Below are positions 61,701-64,000 of a DNA stretch of 64,000 bases, one piece after another. The DNA comes from Flammeovirgaceae bacterium UBA2338 (GTDB taxonomy: Bacteria > Bacteroidota > Bacteroidia > Cytophagales > Cyclobacteriaceae): positions 39,722 to 103,721 of the forward strand of contig DDUM01000047.1 in assembly GCA_002344795.1 (NCBI GenBank), read 5' to 3'. The translations under genes were made by a program, and so were the position numbers. The notes under the pieces were generated by a model. It ran no database searches. It saw only the letters and a list, made by a program, of their open reading frames with translations, and had not been told where the DNA came from. How positions within the stretch are numbered: position 1 is the first letter of the stretch; every line of letters begins with the position of its first letter.

Positions 61701-62923
61701 TGAATGCATTGTTAAGCAATACTGTTGGCGTATATAATATTGCTGGAGGTTTTGCCTCTTTGTATCAGAATGTAAACGGGGATGATAACACAGCGAACGG
61801 ACGTGTATCACTCTTTTCAAACAAAGCAGGTTCTCGTGGGACGGCCATTGGAGCTTATGCTATGCAATATTCCAATGACACTTCAACGCCATTTGAAAAC
61901 AGAAACGTTGCTGTTGGTTATGAAGCATTGAGGGGTTCAACTACTGCCTCTGTTAATACTGGGAATGAAAACACTGCAGTTGGTTATCAGACACTTTTAT
62001 CTAACACTTCTGGATATCAAAATGCTGCAATTGGTCAGAAAGCACTTTTTTCTAATACCATAGGGCAAGCCAATGTGGCTGTTGGATCAGAAGCTTTATT
62101 ATTGAACACCTCAGCAAATTATAATACAGGAATAGGACACAGGGTTCTTACAAATAATTCCGTAGGTGAGCGAAATACTGCAACTGGTATGACTTCAATG
62201 TTTTTTAATACGACAGGTGCATATAATACAGCTACTGGCAATCAGAGTTTATATTCAAACATTTCTGGATGGGGTAATACTGCTATTGGAAATGATGCAC
62301 TTCGAAACAATACTACAGGAGGTTATAATACTTCAATTGGCTTCAACGCAGGGAGTGATGTCACCACTGGGTCGAACAATACTGCCATTGGCTACGGTGC
62401 GCAGGTTCCAACAGCCTCTGCTAATAACCAGGTTCGAATCGGAGACGCCAATATCACCTACGCAGGCATACAAGTAGCATGGACCGTCACTTCAGACAAA
62501 AGATGGAAGTCAAATATTACGGAATCCGATCTCGGTCTTGATTTTATATCCCAACTTAAACCGGTGTCTTACTTCCGAAATAATGATGAAAGTAAAAAAC
62601 GCGAGTACGGTTTTATTGCTCAAGATTTAGAAGAAACTTTGAGTGCATCAGGTGTAACTGATAGCGGAATCATCTCTAAAGATGATAAAGGAATGCTGAG
62701 CGTGCGCTATAATGACTTGATGGCACCTATGGTAAAAGCCATGCAGGAACAACAGTTGTTAATTCAGGAATTGAAATCCAAAATTGAAGAGCTTGAAAAG
62801 GAAGCGGCTGGTAGTAAAGAAATGGTGAGTAAGATTGAGGTTGAAAACACTACACTCAAATCAGATTTTGAAGCACGCCTGAAGAAACTGGAAGAAATGT
62901 TATCAGCAACAGCAAAAAAGTAA
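58781..62923 (+). CDS. Tail-fibre-like repeat protein with S74 endosialidase-chaperone domain
   Basis: 1380 residues with signal peptide (LALSVISIHSYAQ). Order: N-terminal beta domain (APQGFKYQSVARNTSG, typical of Bacteroidota), collagen-like Gly-x-y segment (~143-170: GPQGTQGPTGPQGIQG), then two long arrays of NTAxGxxALxSNTTG repeats (YadA-head-like beta-roll) separated by a duplicated spacer, then SDKRWKSNI, the Ser/Lys site of the intramolecular chaperone of endosialidase (peptidase S74), and a C-terminal coiled coil. S74 domains trimerise phage tail spikes and then cut themselves off. It is probably a trimeric surface or secreted fibre. Repeats suggest phase or length variation. Confidence 0.88.
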   Translation: MKKIFILCIILALSVISIHSYAQAPQGFKYQSVARNTSGLPIASANIGLRVRIHDQTETGTVVYSETHTAATNAFGVFSLSIGGGTPQTGTFNTIDWGSGAKFIEIEADFSGGTSYTSMGTSQLLSVPYALYSENGTPGPQGTQGPTGPQGIQGIQGVKGDKGDAGDPGVAFDDTQTLTDKTWTSSKINTELGLKANTLDLSVVSTTGSYDDLVDQPALATVATTGDFNNLTNVPILFDGKYASLTGVPGFATVANSGSYTDLINKPITDGSETVVTAGSNVSVTGSGTIGSPYIVNAASSGWGLAGNSGTVDGTNFIGTSDDAPLNFRVNNQKAGRIDAASSNAFFGLRAGDSNTSGNSNTAFGNTALFSNTTGSLNIAAGVNALYSNTTGGGNLAIGNNALYSNTTGGGSIAIGINALFSNTTGVGNTALGVTSLYSNIGGYRNTAIGNQSLYNSTSGYDNTALGHSALFSLTTGFSNTATGYQTLNSLTTGFRNTATGFQALYANTGNDNTGFGYQSLVSTTTGAQNTSMGADASRNNTSGSANTATGYGSMYSTTTGGANTAYGYQALHTNTTGTFNTALGYGANVGASSLTNATALGNSAIVNSSNTIQLGNNAVTEVRMGVGNTATVVTGGLKVTGGTPAAGKVLTSDATGVATWQVAGGGGLTGSGTLNYLSKFTPDGTSLGNSLIFDDGSFVGIGTAAPAFPLDVHANTVSAAVNFENADPNGWALRAAATGSGYGVYGQSSTGIGVYGTASTGKGVRGYATASGGYGIQGLASNGAYAGIFTGGSVGIGTLTPVASLDILGTIKISDGSQGAGKVLTSDANGLATWQTAGGGSGWGLTGNSGTVDGASFIGTTDNVPLNFKVNNEKAGRIDITTNNTFLGYQAGNGATGGRNSAFGFQSLLNNTTGQANTSTGHHALFSSTTGNSNTANGVYALFSNTSGSANTAIGVNALNQNSTGWYNTALGMNALLSNTVGVYNIAGGFASLYQNVNGDDNTANGRVSLFSNKAGSRGTAIGAYAMQYSNDTSTPFENRNVAVGYEALRGSTTASVNTGNENTAVGYQTLLSNTSGYQNAAIGQKALFSNTIGQANVAVGSEALLLNTSANYNTGIGHRVLTNNSVGERNTATGMTSMFFNTTGAYNTATGNQSLYSNISGWGNTAIGNDALRNNTTGGYNTSIGFNAGSDVTTGSNNTAIGYGAQVPTASANNQVRIGDANITYAGIQVAWTVTSDKRWKSNITESDLGLDFISQLKPVSYFRNNDESKKREYGFIAQDLEETLSASGVTDSGIISKDDKGMLSVRYNDLMAPMVKAMQEQQLLIQELKSKIEELEKEAAGSKEMVSKIEVENTTLKSDFEARLKKLEEMLSATAKK
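59840..60535 (+). repeat. First NTAxGxxALxSNTTG repeat array
   Basis: In-frame repeats of 14-16 codons in the 1380-residue gene, each with a NTA/NxAxG...LxSNTTG core. They stack as a YadA-head-like left-handed beta-roll in related fibres. Confidence 0.7.
61456..62395 (+). repeat. Second NTAxGxxALxSNTTG repeat array
   Basis: Second in-frame array of the same repeat in the 1380-residue gene. The segment before it (from about 61300, GWGLTGNSGTVDG) repeats the one at about 59685 (GWGLAGNSGTVDG), so the gene contains a large internal duplication. Confidence 0.7.
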
Positions 62924-62927
62924 AAAG

Positions 62928-63389
62928 ATGATGCCTCTAAAATTTTTGTCCGCGCTTCATATTGTATCGTTCATTGCTGCTGTCGGGTTACTACTAACTA
63001 TTGCGGGCTGTAAAAACGATGATGAACCCACAGCACAAGAACGAATTACTTTAATGTTGACTTCAGCCGAGGCCTGGCAAAATCCGGAGGTAACAGTAGA
63101 TGGTGTCGATTATAGCGATTTATATAAAGACTTCTCCATCACCTTTAATGAAAGTGCTTACACTACAGTCGGTGGCGCACCTGTATGGGCAGCCTCCGGA
63201 ACATGGAAGTTTCTCAATGAAGAAGCTACCTTGTTGAAACTCGATGATACCAGGGAAGTGGAAATTAATTCTATTTCTGATGATATTTTAGAGCTTTCTT
63301 TTCAGTGGAATGAGAATACCTTTGAGCCCGGTCGCGTAAATTCTGTGAAAGGAAAACAGAAATTCAAATTGAAGAAAAAGAAGAAGTAA
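62928..63389 (+). CDS. Small lipoprotein, lipocalin-like
   Basis: 153 residues. Lipobox LTIAGC, KNDDEP spacer, then beta-rich sequence (ITLMLTSAEAW, GTWKFLNEEATLLKLDD, VEINSISDDILELSFQW) and a basic KKKKKK end. It follows the fibre gene by 4 bp and is co-transcribed. Family not firmly recognised. Confidence 0.7.
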   Translation: MMPLKFLSALHIVSFIAAVGLLLTIAGCKNDDEPTAQERITLMLTSAEAWQNPEVTVDGVDYSDLYKDFSITFNESAYTTVGGAPVWAASGTWKFLNEEATLLKLDDTREVEINSISDDILELSFQWNENTFEPGRVNSVKGKQKFKLKKKKK

Positions 63390-63424
63390 CGTATTGTCTG
63401 ATGTTTTTTTTGTTTAAACTTAGG

Positions 63425-64000
63425 ATGATTATGATAAAATTGAATAAGGTAATTTGGACAATTTTGGCACCCCTGAGTTTGTACTCTTGTATGGTAAGTG
63501 CACCGGCAGAACCGGTGACGGAAGTACGCGTCAGTCTTGATGAAAGCGTTGCCATCGAAATAGCTAAGGATAATGGCACTCGTTTTATTACACTGTATAG
63601 CGAAGAGGATTACCGAAAAGCATTTCTGGATTATTTTAAATCCTCGATGAATGAAAAGAAAATAATTATTGATGATGCTAACCCTGAGTTTAGCATCACT
63701 GTCACTAAGCTGGAACTTACTGAAATCAGCACCCTCGATACGGTGAAAGACGAAAGATCACCTGATAACGGAAGAGTTTTTGATATTGCTATTGCCAAAG
63801 GGATCGCCTCCGGTACAATCACTAATCTGGCTACCCAAAAAACTGAAACGTGGACAGCCGATAGGGACAAAAAGGAAAGACTCACCTCGTTTCAAAGCCC
63901 GGCTCAAATTATCAAAGGAGAGAACAAGGATTTGAATGAATACCGAAAGAAGGACTTTGATAAGAACGAGTTTGTAGTCATAGCGGCACAGTGTGGCCAA
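63425..64000 (+). CDS. Lipoprotein, 3' partial
   Basis: An open frame from ATG 63425 (or 63431) runs off the window end. Lipobox LSLYSC. The mature part (VTEVRVSLDESVAIEIAKD, EFSITVTKLELTEISTLD, FDIAIAKGIASGTITNL) alternates strands and helices. No family recognised and the end is missing. It lies 35 bp after the previous lipoprotein gene. Confidence 0.7.
   Translation, partial: MIMIKLNKVIWTILAPLSLYSCMVSAPAEPVTEVRVSLDESVAIEIAKDNGTRFITLYSEEDYRKAFLDYFKSSMNEKKIIIDDANPEFSITVTKLELTEISTLDTVKDERSPDNGRVFDIAIAKGIASGTITNLATQKTETWTADRDKKERLTSFQSPAQIIKGENKDLNEYRKKDFDKNEFVVIAAQCGQ

Noticed and set aside
59840..62395. CRISPR-like or tandem DNA repeats
   Set aside because: The repeats are in frame, vary at the DNA level and encode protein repeats; no spacer pattern.

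Overview
The window reads as a chromosome segment of an AT-rich Bacteroidota bacterium, most likely from the Cytophagales. The evidence is a FISUMP domain, a type IX secretion sorting tail, many SCxx lipoproteins with short signal peptides, LytTR and HisKA_2 signalling, TAnnTTTG-type -7 promoter elements, weak Shine-Dalgarno sites, and a pheA-aminotransferase-tyrA-aroF/chorismate mutase operon. I saw no transposase, integrase, phage module or CRISPR array. Family names come from motifs recognised by eye, not from searches.

Layout. 0-13 kb: the end of a caspase-like/FISUMP protein; a ModE-like regulator with a small molybdopterin-fold lipoprotein; then nitrosative-stress and redox genes (RIC iron-sulfur repair protein, DGC-domain protein, acyl-CoA thioesterase, nadB, ctaA, a U32 protein with a ferredoxin, a sensor kinase and an NnrS-like membrane protein). 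The thioesterase/nadB part carries reciprocal gene remnants left by an old tandem duplication. 13-26 kb, mostly minus strand: a copper-uptake set (OprC-like TonB receptor, Met/His-rich lipoprotein, Cys-rich membrane protein), a site-2 protease, an RND/HlyD/TolC efflux operon, a VIT-family transporter and a TetR regulator with two matching palindromes. 26-37 kb: DUF488, Usp, aconitase, then an Rrf2 regulator next to an eleven-gene operon that starts with a divergent cbb3-like oxidase subunit and continues with a dihaem cytochrome c, small membrane subunits, cupins, a second RIC, a zinc-ribbon protein and a hemerythrin. 37-46 kb: DoxX, a subtilase, two tRNA-Leu genes with a decayed tRNA fragment, a second Rrf2, a sulfatase-modifying-factor-like lipoprotein, Crp/Fnr, TauE, EamA and a SET-domain protein. 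46-51 kb: the Phe/Tyr operon behind a complete transcription attenuator. 51-64 kb: a TPR histidine kinase with LytTR regulators, then surface proteins, including a 1380-residue tail-fibre-like protein with an S74 chaperone domain.

How it fits together. Four sites of shared architecture (GACA/GGATA-type half-sites separated by exactly four bases) lie upstream of the Rrf2 gene, the cbb3-like operon, the DGC/thioesterase pair and nadB-ctaA-U32-ferredoxin. They suggest one Fe-S-sensing Rrf2 regulon for nitric oxide or low-oxygen stress covering most of the first 37 kb. The copper genes may supply the oxidase. The best-supported regulatory find is the leader at 46332-46474: a short peptide with a Phe/Tyr run, mutually exclusive RNA pairings and a strong terminator, directly before pheA.
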